Of a DNA stretch of 64,000 bases, positions 1 to 13,600 are shown piece by piece. The notes beneath the pieces are model-generated. The model saw nothing but the letters and a program-made list of their open reading frames with translations, did no database searches and had not been told where the DNA came from. The DNA is taken from the NCBI RefSeq assembly GCF_949628265.1, contig NC_088786.1, positions 1,860,001 to 1,924,000 on the forward strand, in the 5' to 3' direction. This DNA comes from Cloeon dipterum. Taxonomy: Eukaryota; Arthropoda; Insecta; Ephemeroptera; Baetidae. The translations under genes were made by a program, and so were the position numbers. Numbering within the stretch: the first letter of the stretch is position 1; the number at the start of each line of letters is the position of its first letter.

Positions 1-1177
1 TGAAATTTTCACTGCCCAACCTAGTTTTCAATTCTGAACAACTTTTGCGTTTACAAAAAAATCCCAGGTCAAAGGTCAAGGTCACCTTTTGCGACCTTTT
101 TTTGAAAATTCAAAATTAAGGGATGATAGCCCCCTACGATTTTTTGGGGTTCAGGGCTGAAATGTAGCCCGTGAAATTCTGCACAAGCACACCAAGTTTC
201 ATAGGTGCAATCGCGATAGTTTTGCTGCAATTCGAATTTGAAGTTTGAAAACCTGCTCGAGGCCGCTTGACCGCGCATGCACTTTGAGCGGTGAGTTCGC
301 CTCTCGTTCGTAAAGTTGATGTTTTTCGCATTTCACTTGCTTAGAAACACCAGGAGGGCTTAGGGTAGACCAAGGAAGTTTCAAATCGACCTTCAGGGTC
401 TGTCCCTGACGTGACCCTGAGATAAAAAAATCGAAAATTTCCAATTTCATCAAACTTGGTGTCTTTTCATAGGTTTTCACCGATGTACAGCTCAAATATA
501 CAGCCAAAACTGCCGAATGACAATCCTGAAACCGGTTCTTGAAATAATTGTGGTAGCAATTAATCCTGACGTGATGTGAGAAATGGTCAAAATTTTGAAA
601 TCTTAAATTTATGAAAGATTCTTCTATTTTGCACATCAAATGATATTATTTTTTGCTCCCGTTTCTTTTCTCTTCGCAGGACGCGTGTATTCAAAGGCGA
701 AAATGGTTTTCTTTTTATTTAAATTGTTTCAATAATTATAAAATTGTGACCTAGACTGTTAGAATAAAATACTGGAGAACAAATTATGCTTAAAAATTTA
801 CTTTTTAACTATATAATTGACAGACTTTACAATGCGTCTTGAATCTTGAATTTTTAAAATATCCAGCTTATTCTTATTCTGTTAAGAGAGAAAAAGAAAG
901 GATATTTTATTCAGTAGCTTGATTGATAACGTCAGCAATTGTAGTTGCTATACTCAAAACCTATTGTTCTATATTTGTTTATTGCTTAAGTGGTGCAACA
1001 TGCTATTACTGCACCAACATAAATTCAATTTAATTGTCTCGTTCGTGAAGAAATTCGTTTTAAATATACATATTATCACGCAGCGCAAGAGCATTTTGAG
1101 GCAGCCCCCACCACATATATTGTTTGGTACAGCTTAAAAGGAGATGCTGGACGTTCAACCCGGCTAGGGTCGCTGAG

Positions 1178-1241
1178 AGAGGAGAAATTTGTGGGGGGAG
1201 ATCGTTGAAAACATGCACACCCCTCTCCCAATTTCTCCTCT
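1178..1241. repeat. Imperfect stem-loop
   Basis: 'agaggagaaatt' at 1178-1189 is the exact reverse complement of 'aatttctcctct' at 1230-1241. The stem may continue inward, where a G-rich run faces a C-rich run. The loop is about 40 nt. No mature-microRNA-like arm is recognisable. Confidence 0.55.
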
Positions 1242-1710
1242 TTTGTTGATTCTGGCTACATCTTCTGCTCCTATTTTTAATCTTGGTAGTAGCACAGCTT
1301 TACAAGCGAGAGCGGCGGCAAAATCATTTCACTATCAGATCTGCTCCACCAAGAGGAGACAATAATTATATAACACTGCATACCGTAGAACAGTAAGTTA
1401 ATCCTTTTTGATATACTCATTTTGATTTTGAAGTGTTTGCGGGTTGAATTTAATGAATAAATTTTAAAATGAGAAAAATAATCATAAGGGATAATCTCTA
1501 TAGATTCACTATTTTTATCAATAGAGATAAATACGATACGAGATTTTTTTGCAGTTAACAAGATTTGGAGTTGGCCATAAAGCTGATAGAGATTTTGTGT
1601 TGTTGTTACTATTGCTGGCATTGGTTCCGTGCCAATATTTTCTTGGTTAAATGTTTTAATAAAATATAAAAGGCAAAAATTAAAAATTATTTACCACCGC
1701 TATTGAGTAA

Positions 1711-1718
1711 TGACGTCA
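1711..1718. promoter_or_regulatory. CRE-like palindrome upstream of ankyrin gene
   Basis: The perfect palindrome TGACGTCA lies about 160 bp upstream of the ankyrin start codon at 1879. This is the classical CREB/ATF binding sequence. Its role here is inferred only from position. A good splice acceptor (ttattcag, ending 1872) lies just before the ATG, so the true promoter may be further upstream. Confidence 0.35.
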
Positions 1719-1878
1719 CATAATATTTATTATACTGGTCAAGCTCTTGTTCGCCGACGCGGCAGTCGATTTTAAAAATTCTCAGGCATTAAAGGCTGGG
1801 GATATTTTGATTATGGTTTTTTCGTTTCATTTCCTACTGTATTGAGATATTTAATTTTCTTGTTTTATTCAGAGAGAA

Positions 1879-4089
1879 ATGAATCTCAAGTACGCAAAAA
1901 TCCAACTGAAATCATCACTCCAAGATGAAGAAGAGCAAGTTATGAGTGAACACACAAGATTTGACGAGAAAAGAGGCGCTTTCTCCTTTGAAGACGATAC
2001 AAAATTCATCCAAAACGAACCTCCAGCCTGCGTGAAAATTGAGGTTGACATGAACACCTTTTTCCAGGCAGCATGCGAGAAAGATTTAGTTGATGGCATT
2101 GCGTGGAAAAATGTCAAGAAACTGCTGGAAATCGATTCAGCAGGAAATTTAGCCAAATTTCAAGGTAAGTGTGGAACAAAAATGTATGCAACCCGCTGTG
2201 AAGATCCATGTGACGGAACAGTATTCACTACTGTTGCAGGAGAACGCACGGAATAAATGTTGAATGCAATTAAAATTGCTGTAAAATGGCTTGCTGTATG
2301 TGATCATTATTTATTAATTAATTACATCTTTATTGACTTTTGGCGAGGTCATATACATCAGATATATGATATGCCCCCCAATTGCATTGCACAGACAAAA
2401 ATCAAAACTATATTACAAAAGCAAAGAATCATACAATTTCCTATGGTACAGAAATTCCAACAAATTTCTCATATCGCGGCTCAAGCAGCGAAACTAGTAA
2501 AGCATTATACATGATCGTTTTATAGATGGGTCAACCCTATTGATGGTCTTTTGCGACTCTCCTGAGGCAGTTGAGTACCTTTTGGAAAACGGCTCAGATC
2601 CAAATGCGGTAGACGCGAAAGGCTTTTCTGTTGTGATGCATGCAATCTCTTGCCAGAAACCATCAGCGGAGGTATTTATTTACATATTTCGCATCCATTT
2701 ATACTTATTACTTTCATTGGGAGGTTTTGGACATGCTTATCAGGGCCGGCGCTTCGCTTAAATTGCCAGAGCCGAGTAAAGATGTGTTCTCGTTCGCCTT
2801 GACTCGATTTCCCCCGCCATTAGAGCAGAGCAGCCGGATGCCCGAGATTGTGCCAGCCCTCGAATTTCTATTTAGCATGGCAAACAAGGCTAGGAGCGTG
2901 CAACTACCTGATTTTTACAAAGACATCTTCGCGTCGCTTATGGAATACAACTGGACGACCATTGACGTCTTTGTGAGCACTTGTATCAGTGTGATGATGT
3001 CCCCGTTCTTCAACCCTGCAAAGCTGTACGCCTTACCGATTGAAAAAGTACCCGAACAGGATTCGCTGGCATCATACCTACACTTGTGCGGAATATCTAT
3101 CATGGGGCTGCTCGACAAGGACTACTTCTTTGTCAACGCACTTGGATACTTCTTAAACACATATTTCAAAAACAACCCAACACAAAATACAAATCTCTCG
3201 ATTTTGCTGCAAGATGTAAACAAGACGTTGTTACTAGTCGAGGAGGAAGGGATTGTCGTTCCTCCAGCATTGCTCATGCTCTACTTGTACTTCCAGAAAA
3301 AGATCACCCAGAGAGATGAGCTCTCTATCAATATTTATGATTTACTAAACTATTTCACTCTTCTAAAAGGTATCCATTTTACCATCGATATGTTTATTAA
3401 TGTTAATTATCGATCCATCTTCAATTATAGGTCGGGGATTTCCAACGTATCCCACGCATCAGTTCAGTGGACCAGCCGATTTTTTGCGAAATGTGCCAAT
3501 TGAGCTCGCACTGACACATTTTCTAATTTACGTGGAGACTCGGTCAGAGTGCGTTGAGCTTTACAAATCTTTGCTGGCGTATTGTCCGGTGCATCCTTTT
3601 GCTCTTCACTGGATTGACAAGACGCTAACATCAAAATCAGCAAATGCAAGTTTACGAAATGCTTGCAATAAAAATTCAGCCACAGGTCTGTTAACGTTTT
3701 AAAATTTATATAAACTTGTTGCTTTACTTTAACTGCAGTTGATCGTGTAATTGAGTATATCGTCAAGGCATGTGGAACGAAAGTAGGCGGCGTTGCGAAC
3801 ACAAGTGGAAGTGAAGGACCTTACTTCTCGAGTAAATTGGACAACAGTGAGTGTCACTTAAACACCAGCTTCTGCTGGAATTTAATCAACTTCTGTGTGT
3901 TCAGAGTCCCCCGCGTCTTTGAAAGTAATGAGCATTTGGGCTTCAAGAATGGCTATAGCAGCATCCAGGGTCACAAAATCACTGTCGTTGCCAGTGTACA
4001 TTAAGAAACTCGGAGAGAGAGGATTTCTACCAATGGGACTCGCCCACGAATTGCTCGTCTTTCCTCCAACAAGGCTTTTGCCGTATTAA
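1879..4089 (+). CDS. Ankyrin-repeat protein with SOCS-box-like C-terminus
   Basis: Proposed exons: 1879-2164, 2526-2671, 2724-3369, 3431-3685, 3739-3846 and 3905-4089, plus a probable 5' UTR exon implied by the acceptor just before the ATG. They join in frame through GT-AG introns to give 541 residues. The second exon starts an ankyrin repeat (DGSTLLMVFC, then EYLLENGSDPNAVDAKGF) and the third opens with VLDMLIRAGASL. The middle is helical and leucine-rich with no domain I recognise. The last exon (about residues 480-541) has SLKVMSIWASRMAIAA followed by LSLPVYIKKL, resembling the leucine-rich first helix and the LPLP segment of a SOCS box. If real, the protein would be a substrate adaptor for an Elongin B/C-Cullin ubiquitin ligase, as in the ASB family. 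The SOCS call is inference, because the conserved cysteine of the elongin-binding helix is not clear. The fipi-like gene starts shortly downstream on the same strand. Confidence 0.75.
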
Positions 4090-4200
4090 AACATTCTACA
4101 GTTCTTTCCAAAGCACGAATATGTAAAAAGATATTGGTCTTCATTTTAATATCAGTGCGCAGTGTATAGTCTCTGTTGAATAATTGATAGGTTTATAAGT

Positions 4201-4206
4201 AATAAA
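4201..4206 (+). terminator. Polyadenylation signal of the ankyrin gene
   Basis: AATAAA lies 112 bp past the stop codon, with a second AATAAA-type hexamer (caataaag) near 4238. The transcript should end before the CpG-rich block at 4290. Confidence 0.55.
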
Positions 4207-4289
4207 ATCGGCGAATGTGGTGTTTGCCAACGACATTCAATAAAGTTAAATTGCGATCGGGCACAATTTGAGTAGGCACGCTTGGTCTG

Positions 4290-4545
4290 GCAGCGCAGAA
4301 GTTGCGCGCCGTGCTTCCCTCTCGGAGCGTTCTCCACAACGTTCGGTGCGACGGCGACGGCGCCCGGAGGCGCGCCGCGCCACACTCGCGGGGTGCACGC
4401 GGCCAGGCCGGCTCACTCTCGCTCCAGCGGTGCATCTGTGCTCTCGGATCGCGTTGCCAAAGAGAATACGCTCACTCGCTCGTTCTGCGTATGCAACATA
4501 CATTCTTTTGTGTGCTGTGTCTCTTCTCGGATTAGACAATAGATT
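4290..4545 (+). promoter_or_regulatory. CpG-rich promoter-like block of the fipi-like gene
   Basis: This block is rich in CG dinucleotides and GC runs (for example 'gcgacggcgacggcgcccgg' near 4349), in sharp contrast to the AT-rich DNA on both sides. It lies directly upstream of the signal-peptide exon at 4565. Open frames on both strands are a by-product of GC content. I read it as promoter plus 5' UTR. No clear TATA box was seen. Confidence 0.5.
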
Positions 4546-4564
4546 GCATTTACCTCCCGGAAAA

Positions 4565-4610
4565 ATGCTACCAACGCTCTTCAGGCTGCTTGCCTTTGTC
4601 TCTTTAACAG
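4565..4610 (+). other. fipi: Signal-peptide exon of the fipi-like gene
   Basis: ATG at 4565 opens 15 codons plus one base, then the donor gttagt. Joining to the acceptor at 48772 keeps the frame and completes a typical secretory leader ending near GLCA. No other leader was found directly upstream of 48773. The pairing across 44 kb is inferred from frame, hydrophobicity and the CpG-rich upstream block; a different first exon inside the intron cannot be excluded. Confidence 0.65.
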
Positions 4611-7600
4611 GTTAGTTTAATGCATTAATTGCTTATTTCAGCTGAATTTACTTTGAAATTTAATTTGATTCTCTCCAAATGACAATTTAATTTAATTTAA
4701 ATATTTCACAACAACGAAGACGTTTCCTATATTGTTATGTTTTCTTTCAAATTAAAAATGGTTCAGGCTTTGAAATTGATCAACCTTCGTCAAAATTATG
4801 AAAATCAACTTTCAAAATATCTGTCCTCATCAACTCCCACAATTTAAAATCTTTTTTTAAGTTGAAATAGTCAGGTAGCTGCTATGAAGGAAGCTGTAAT
4901 GGTTGCAAGTTCCTGTGACAGTGCCGGAGCACGTTTTTTCTTAATGACAAACCTGACAAACGCACTCTCTATGGAATATTAGATTTAAAATATTACCACG
5001 TCTTCCTGCGCATACACAAGAAGCGAACGAGCGCGGCCCCACTTTTAATTACATTCAAATGGATTAAAGAGTTTCGTATATGGAATGAGTCCTTTGACGT
5101 CGCGGAGAACGTCGCGGTGACTCGCTCCAAGTTGAGCTTTATTTGATATATGCAGACTGCTTAATTTTATTTTAAAGCGCTTTGAAACCTTGCAAATGAA
5201 AGTTTATTGTGACATTCGAGCCTCTCTCCACTGCACGAACCTCAACAAATGCAAGTCCTGCTGCTACTGTTTTCATTTCCTTTGTGCAAATAATGTCAAA
5301 AATTTGGTTCAAAATTTTTTAGGTTCTAAAATGTTCTCCGTTTCGAATAATGTAAAGCTCTAAAGAGTTTTTTTGTTTTACCTTTCCTTCTATTTTTTCT
5401 TGAAACACTGTCTAAAATTAGGAAAAAGCTAAAAATCTTTCAGGTTGCCATTTAAATTTGGGAGAAAGTCGGCTCAAAAGGTTACATACTAATCAGGCGG
5501 CTCCCTACTACAATTTATTTCACAGCTTTGGGAATTTTTCCATAAACTTTGCACACTATTGGATAGACCGCGACGAGACCAGGGATCGAAATCAGGTGGA
5601 AAAAATCGAGGAATTTGGAAAAAATCTCATATTTAACTGTTCATCTCGGTCCTGACTTTAATTTAGCTGTTGCTAAATTAACAAACAATAAACTACTAGT
5701 TATATACAACGATAAAAAATGTTCTTAATTGTCAGCCTGAAATGCTCAACTACTTTACATCAATTTCACGAAACAAAAAGTGTCAAAATTCCCCGAATTT
5801 CCTTTTTGTTTACTACGAAAAACTGAAGTAGCGAAAGGGAACACTATAACAAAAAGAAGGGTAAACATAACGTCTTCAGCAATAAAGACAGCGATATAAA
5901 TACCATATGTATTTTAATTAGCGCCATGGGCAAAAAACCAGTCTCGCGCATCACACACATGGACCCTATAGTTTTTTGTGTCGTTTTTATTAAAAGTCGT
6001 GGCAGTTGGCCGGGCAACAACTTGTCCAAGGAATTTATTGGCATCAGATGTTTACAGCGAAATGAAAACAGCCCCCAAAACCCAAAACGCATGTGTCGCA
6101 TCCATCAGAGGTTTCACGAGAAAGCGTGCGGCGCTCGCTACTCGCGGGTGCGCGCGTTTCATCTCTTTGAGGTAATCGAGAGAGAAACACGGAGAGCGCG
6201 TAAGTGGCTGCTGCCGTGTGCTTTTTATAAAAAAAAACACGCGTCCTGTCTCTTATTTTCAAGTAGCGCATGCAGTTATTCCAGCAGGGGAGAGAAAAAC
6301 AATGCCGAGTAAAAATACCGCGCAATCAAAATAAAGACACACCGCATGTCGACGGATCTCCACGTCCGGGTTTTGAATTTAAATTAGTGTCACATCCAAA
6401 GCGGGACGTGCTCTCCGAGAGAAGGAAAAATCGCTCACGTGAAAACAAAACGCGTGTTTTCTTTTTGCGTCGACGAGATGAGCTTGCGAAAAAAGGGTGA
6501 AATTCACTCTCCGACGGTTTTCGGGGAAATCGAATTTGGTGCTCATTTCGTGGATTAAAATGAAAAGGAACGGATAAGATTGATCTTGTTATGCGGGAGC
6601 AAATAACCGTTTTGCTGAACTCGCATGGAAATGAATCGCTGTGTGGGCGGCAGGCGCACAGAATTCATACCGGATAAAGTGGATTTTCAGACGGTTGCGC
6701 TAACAGAATTCCAACGTGATCCTCTGAATTTTCTCGAGAAGATTCTCCGAAATTCCATCCACCCTTTGAAATTCTACCTCAAAATACTATCTGAATATAG
6801 CAGATATCTTCAAGTTGAGTAACCGGCGCGTTTCTATTCTTGAACTGAACCAGAATAAAGATTGCAATTAAGAGTGCGCATCTGGCTACATTTTTTTACG
6901 ACATTTAATTTTCTTGGTTTAATAATTATGCATTTTGAAGCCAGCACGCTGCCCTTGACTCGAGAGAAGGGAAAGGGAGGCGCGCGCGTGTCACATTATC
7001 CGCAACATGAAACGTGCAGCCGGCAAATTGTAAATAATTTAAGGGGGTGTAGCAGGTGCGCGCGCGCGCTTGTTTACATGTATTTCACGTTGCTCGAAGG
7101 CCGACTGCGCTGAGCAAAGGAGGAGTCGCTTGCTTTCTTTTAATTGCCAGGGGAGGCAAAAGACAATTAAGAAAAGAAGCCTAGCATTGGTAGGATTTCT
7201 TCTTAAATCTGGCACGCGAGACGGACATTTTCTGCGTTTAACCTGGCCAAAGGTAAAACGATTTGTTCGCACCGGTGCTTCCAACGGCGCACGACGCGAC
7301 GCACGACGTGATTTCCACGCGAAAGAAATCTCATTAGCGACGAGAACGCATTCCCACTTGACCCCTGGCTTATTTAGCCTGGCAACAGCAGGCACAGCTC
7401 ATTACAGCGCAATTGCAACGTCTCGCTCTTCTCCGCGCCTCCACGGAATTTGTTTTGCAAATTTGAGCAGAGTGGATTCAGCCGCTGGCCTGTTTCATTT
7501 TAAAAATTTAAAAAGCAAGTTCAAGTGAATACATGCAAATGCCAACAGGTATAAATATTTTAATACTAAATTTTACAAAATGCGCCAGGGAGACAAAATT

Positions 7601-10600
7601 AAAGTTTACATCTACAATCATCTTTTGGTTCATAATAAAACATTTTATCTACTAAACAATGCAGAGATAACAGGAAATTCAAACGAAGACTAAGTTTCAG
7701 TCTCATAAAACTCAGTACAAATTCAATATAGCAGAATAATTTCAAAATTTTATTTAGGTATCAGTCTCAGGGAGATTAAATTTATTTTAAAGCTGTAATA
7801 AAATATTATTTAATGAGATGTTCTAACAAAATCATCGCAATTTAGTAAATTACATATTCCCTTGTTGAAGCAGCAGAGTAATATTTAATTACATCAAATA
7901 ATTGGCCATGCAGTTGGATTAATTACTATCCTCTTGATGCCATTGGGAGTATTGAGTACAGACGTAGAACTGTTAGGGAGAGCCACAATCAGCTAATTGC
8001 CAATTAGTTCCAAAACAAGAATGCTTTTGTCTTCCTAATTAGCTTTAAAGTTCATGGGTGATTGATGTGCTATCTCAATCTTAATTCTGCCCGTCGAAAA
8101 GCGAGAGTGGTGATACATAAAAAAAACTGAAATAACACTAACTGCGCGTATCACGTCGCACAGTGTCATAAAATGACGCTGAAAACATTTTTATTCCTTC
8201 CGAAGGGCTGAAATTTCGGCACAGCCATCAAGTTAATAGAACGAAATCTTGTTTGCAAAGGTTAAAGAAGCGCGGAGAGCGCATGCAGGGGTCGTAGTCC
8301 TGCATTTGAGAAACTCTGCTCTAGGGTAGATAATGCGGCTTTGTGGTTTTGGCGGCGGCGGCGGCGGTTCCTCCTTTCAAGAATTATCTCGTCTCCTACC
8401 CCTGCTCATAATGCGTAATGTGCACCTGTTTACCGGCGCGGGCTTAACGCGGTTCGACAGACTCGCCGACCACACCTATACCTACCTGCCCATGTATGTA
8501 CCCTCTCTGTAGTGCTATATAATACACTCGCTTAACCCTTTCTTGGGCACAAATCTCCACGCTCAGCCAGCTGAGACCCGGCCGGCTTTTTATTTTGTAT
8601 GGATAAGCAAAAGAGGTTCTTTTCCTCTAGCCGCCTCGGGCCAGATGGGATTTTTGTGGCGAGGCCCGCCGCTCTGTGTACAGGGGTAAAATTACAATTT
8701 GCAAACGTCCGTTCTCCGTTGCGGAGAGTCATTATTTCTAGCGTGTGCGCCCTTCTCTTTCGCTTAAAGGGGTCAAACTGGCTGAATGCAAACTTTTTAA
8801 GTACACCGCCAATTCGCAGTTTAATTTCCCGAGCTGAAAACCTCAAAATGTATTGGACAAATCAGCAAAGCTCTGCTGAAACTCCGTGGAAAATTCTACC
8901 CGCAGGCCGTGCATAGCAACTCGCAAAAAGTTAAGCTTTGCAAAAACCAGGCACGATACGTTCCGATTTAAAACAAAGTTTCACGCTTTGGCAACTCTCC
9001 ATTTGCAAAGGTCGTTGAATTTTTCACGGAAGTTTCATCTTACTCGAAAAAGCCATCAGCAAAGCACGTTTGGCCGCTCCATCGCGTCTCACGCATAAAA
9101 GGCGCACATAATTTTTCGAATCCCCTTCGTCTGATGGAGCTCTTTAGGGGCCTATAATTGCTCAAGCAGGGCTTCCACTCGGCACCCCCTAGCCGGGCAA
9201 AAGGCGCTCAAATTTCACCGCAGCGTTGGAGGAAGGAATAGATGATTGTGACATCATGCACGCATCTCTCAAGTGTATTAAATTTTGAATAAAACGTGCT
9301 GACCCCTTGGATCGAATTAGTATGTGAACACAAAGATTGAAGCAGCACATTGTCTGCTCGGCTGCTGCCGGCGTCTTCCAGCGGACACCTGATATCGCCC
9401 CGCTTTTTTCCGACGGCGTGCACAAGTATTCCATTCAAAAGAATGAGAGCATACATTCATATTCATATCAAAGTGAAGAATAATGATGGAGCGAGCTTTT
9501 TTGCTGATGTGCAGCGCGCGACGGTCGACCATCATCGCAGCCTTTGCTGCTTTTTGTGGACACATCACTCGCGCTCTCCGTTTGATATCGCTCGCCGCGC
9601 CGGTGATTGATGTGGGCCCGCTCGATATTTGGAGACACCTTTTCCCACTTTTCAATGCGTGTTAGCGGTTTTTCGATTTTTGCCACGGCCGCGTGTGCGG
9701 TTTTGTACATAAATGCCTTTGATGTTCACTGCAGCAAATTTAATTGGGAATCAAATTTATTCAGCACAATCGAAAGAGATGAATTTGTCCTCATTCCTCC
9801 ATGATTTTTTTAGAACCTCTGCTCAGCACATCTGGGTCCCATGCAATAATATGGGTCCGAGTGGCCACAGATCAGAGGAGCTTGGGCCCAATCGTGGCCA
9901 TCTTTTCATTGAAACGCTTCACATTTGTTGGAAAAGTGCGAAAACCAGCCAGTGGCGCCTCTTACCAGCCCTTCACTTAATTCGCCATAGCAGTCAGTGT
10001 AAGATCTCCGAAATATGTTCCATTGCTTTGACACTTTTTACAATGCGAGTCAACGGTGCCACGATCGAAGAAATGTTCGACAAAAAATGGCAACGCCGGG
10101 AAAATTTATTTCTCTTTGAATTTAATTAGAATGACAGAGTATTAAATTAAGATGGAACGTTCTCGTCAGGCTCAAGATGGTTGTGCTAAATTTCGGCTCC
10201 TCAGATTCGTCGGCGGCGAGTCTGGAAATCAATTTCTCCAATTAGTCTCCTGCGGGTTGATTGCATTATCAGTGAGTCGCCCCTTTGCCTGCGACTGAAT
10301 CACCCGCCATCAATTATGTAATAAAAGGCAAGCTTGCGTTTCCGCCCTGGGCCATCAGATTGCATGCAACAATAACCTCCACCCGCCCATCGCTTAGCTT
10401 AATAACGGCCGTCGCTCCGAACAGTCAAATAGAAAAGCGTGTGTTGCGTTGCGTTCGGCGCAGACTAAACTCTGCTCTTTTAGCTCAACAATAAATAAAT
10501 CTATGAGAAATGAAAATTATAGAGTGCATCAAGCGAGCAGAAAACTGCCGGAACACATGATTTTCTAGTCGAGCACTACTTCTCGGAATTAATACTCCTG

Positions 10601-13600
10601 TAGACTTTTTATCGTCTGGCGAAGGCGATACAGATCACGGCACATGCAAGCCTGTGGAAAATGATAAAGGCTGTGTGTGGATTTTTTTTTTCGTCAAAAG
10701 CGGAGGCAATCGATCTTGGCCCAAACCACAGACGACAGCGGTGAAATCAAAGAAAGAAAAGGTCCCATGCGTCTTTGCTAAAGACGTGAGTACACACACT
10801 CGAGCGGACCTTTGGTTCAATTCGGCCAATCGAGGTTGCCGTCGTTTTTTCTCGCAAATGGAGCGCGCAAAACGCGTCGATTGGTGGAAGCAGTGGCCAA
10901 TTTGAATAATTCAGCGCCGTCCGAGGATAAATGATGTGGCTGCACTGGATAAAATTTCACGCCGCGTTACTCTCGCATCATTTTTGCTGGCACGATCCAA
11001 CAAATGCCCGAATGTACATTATCCACACGAGAGCAGCAGTGTTGTGTGCCTCTAGCCTGCCCGCCACCGCTGTATACAAAGGAACGAGCGGGTGCGCTGA
11101 AAAGCCAACACTCCAATTTCGTCTCGACTGCTTGCTTTTCCAGTTGAAACTTGCTGCATGCAATTTTTAACACGCTGCGAACTGAATAATTTATGCGCTG
11201 CTACAACTCCTCGGCCAACTGCGTTGCTAAAATTTTTGCATATATTTTTATTAAAACATATGATCACGGAACCGTTAAATTTTTTATTTTGCCAAATTTC
11301 GCGAAATATTAAATGATTTGTTTGGCTTGATTTCGATTCCTCTCGTCGCAATCTATCCAATGGTGTGCGAATTTTGAGGAAAAATTCCCTAAATTGTAAA
11401 ATAAATCGTGGTTGTATAGTAGGTAGACAATGCTCGATTAGCATACAAACTTTTAACTAGAATTTTTTCTTAATTTTAAGTAAACGAAAACAGTAATTTG
11501 CAAAGATATAGTTTAAGGTAAAAAATCTAAATAGGGCAGTATCATAATACTCTTCTTTCAGAGAAAAATCGTTTGAAAGCTGAAGTCCATCGTGGCTAAT
11601 GGAAAAATACTAGTCAACATGCCAGCAAATTCCCTCGTCTATGTCAAAGTTTCTCGACTTAGATGCGAATTTGATGTTTGACATGCCGTCTGCGTGGGTC
11701 GGCATGAAGTTATTAGCGTCAATATTGCGCGGATCCTGGCCGAGTGGGAGTGTGCAGCGCTCGCGGTGCATGATGAGGTCCCTTGACATTCATCCAGTGA
11801 CCCAGACACGAGATGGTTGCCGCTGGTGAGCCGGCTTGGCGTTGATTTGACAATGAGCGATGGGGTCTAGGTCAATTCCGCACACCGAAATGTGTTTGCA
11901 CATCAAGGCAAAAAATATCCGGAGCGTAACATATTACACACGCTGCTGTGAAACCTACTCCTCCGCAAAAGGTCGAATTGCGCCGCATACCGACTCACTG
12001 GTCCTGCCCCATTACACTGCGCAGCGTTAGTTAAGGCCTAAAATTTTAAATTCTTGGCCATTCTTCGCGAGCAATTTGGCTTATCTGACCGTCGTATGCA
12101 GGCTGTGTGAGTAATTGCCTCCTCGAGGCGAAATTGGAGCTATTAAGTCATCCAAAAGGGGCCAAAATAAATCCCTCTTTTGTGGTGAGGAAAGGGAGAG
12201 GGCTTTACCATATACACTCCAACCACATTATTGCAAAAAATATACGAAGCGTATCATAATTATCGCACACTGGAGTCACCGTTATTTGAAACCTACTCCT
12301 TCGCTAAAGGTCAAATTTCAAATTACACCGCACCGACTGGCACGCCTCATCTCATTTTACTGCAGTGCGTTTCTTAAAAGATTTGAAAAAATTGTAGACG
12401 CGAGCGATTTAGCTTTTTATCTGTCCGTCATCTGCAGACTCTATCGGCTGTTGAATTTGAGTAATCGTTTCCTCGAGGCGGGAAATTCGAGCAATTATGA
12501 AGCAGTTGGATTAAAAATTTGAGGCCAAGATAAATCACTCAATGTTGCGGTAAGAAAAAGAAAAAGAGGGGTGATAGCATTGACAAATGCTGCGCGGCCA
12601 GATTGTCCCAGATTATGAGATAAATTGGTGCCTCTTGGGCAATAAATTACCAGCGTCTCGCAATATTTCCCGCAAGACGTTGCAAAAATCAATACCATCA
12701 CAGTCAATAGCCCCTTATTTCTGTGCTGCGCCATAAATCTTTGCAATTTTTGTGCACGGCTGACTCACATCTGTGTGCACCCTTATTCAAACAACCGCCC
12801 AGCAAACAACCCACGTCTGCGAGTGCGTTTCTACATACAAAGCCGGTCAAGCATAATCACGTTTTTATGCTTATGTATGTTTTTGAAAATTGCTGTCATG
12901 ACAAGTTTCTGCTCTGCGTTCTGCAAAATTGAGAAAAAATGGGAACTTTTGAAAGGCGAAAATCAGCAATTTAAAAATCTTAATTGATTTCTTGATGTCA
13001 CTTTTTGATGTTTCGAGATTAAATAAAAAACCTGATGGCAATGAACAGTCAGATTTCAGTCTTTCAATTTTTATACCGGTATAAGAAGGCCGCGGATTAA
13101 AATGTTAAATGTTTATTATGCTTTTGTTTATTCCCATCTTCAGTATGCAGCAATTTTTTTTGGGTTCGTGCCTTAGAGTGCAAGAAGAGGTGTTTGTTGC
13201 CCAGAAAATATTAATTTGTGTCCGTTTATTGGTTATCTCCAGAATCGCTTGAGTCATTTCCAGAAGTTTAATTTGCTGACCGTTTTTCCAATTTATTTGA
13301 TGGAATGCTGCAAGTTCGTGCGCCGCCATTCTCGCTATTTTCTGTTGGTTAGGGAAGTTCATAGTCACAATACTCGTGCAAATAAAAAAATCTAATCTAA
13401 TCTAAGAGGAAGCCAATTGAGGCTTTTTTTAAAAAAACATGCTCGTGAATCTTAATACTTCCCTCGTGTTTGCAATATTTGTTTTTCGCCCAAAATTCTG
13501 GCAAAGGGAAAAGGGAACTCGCTCATCCTCATTTTGCCACGGCGTGAATCATTTTAACGGACAGTGGCCCGCAGGCGAAATATGCCGCTCCAAACGAAAT

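Larger units (their letters stand above)
1..1878. other. Upstream non-coding region, left part repeat-like
   Basis: I see no convincing protein-coding gene here. Positions 1-640 have a texture common in insect dispersed repeats, including the phrase 'ggtcaaaggtcaaggtcacc' near 66-85. A 'caccaagttt' at ~190 is matched by the inverted 'aaacttggtg' at ~453. Short overlapping open frames lie on the minus strand, but none shows a recognisable domain. A stem-loop sits at 1178-1241. The rest is AT-rich and leads to the ankyrin gene's promoter area. Confidence 0.5.

Noticed and set aside
4246-4615. Overlapping open frames on both strands upstream of the fipi-like leader
   Set aside because: They reflect CpG-rich promoter composition; there is no domain, and the leader frame at 4565 explains the start.
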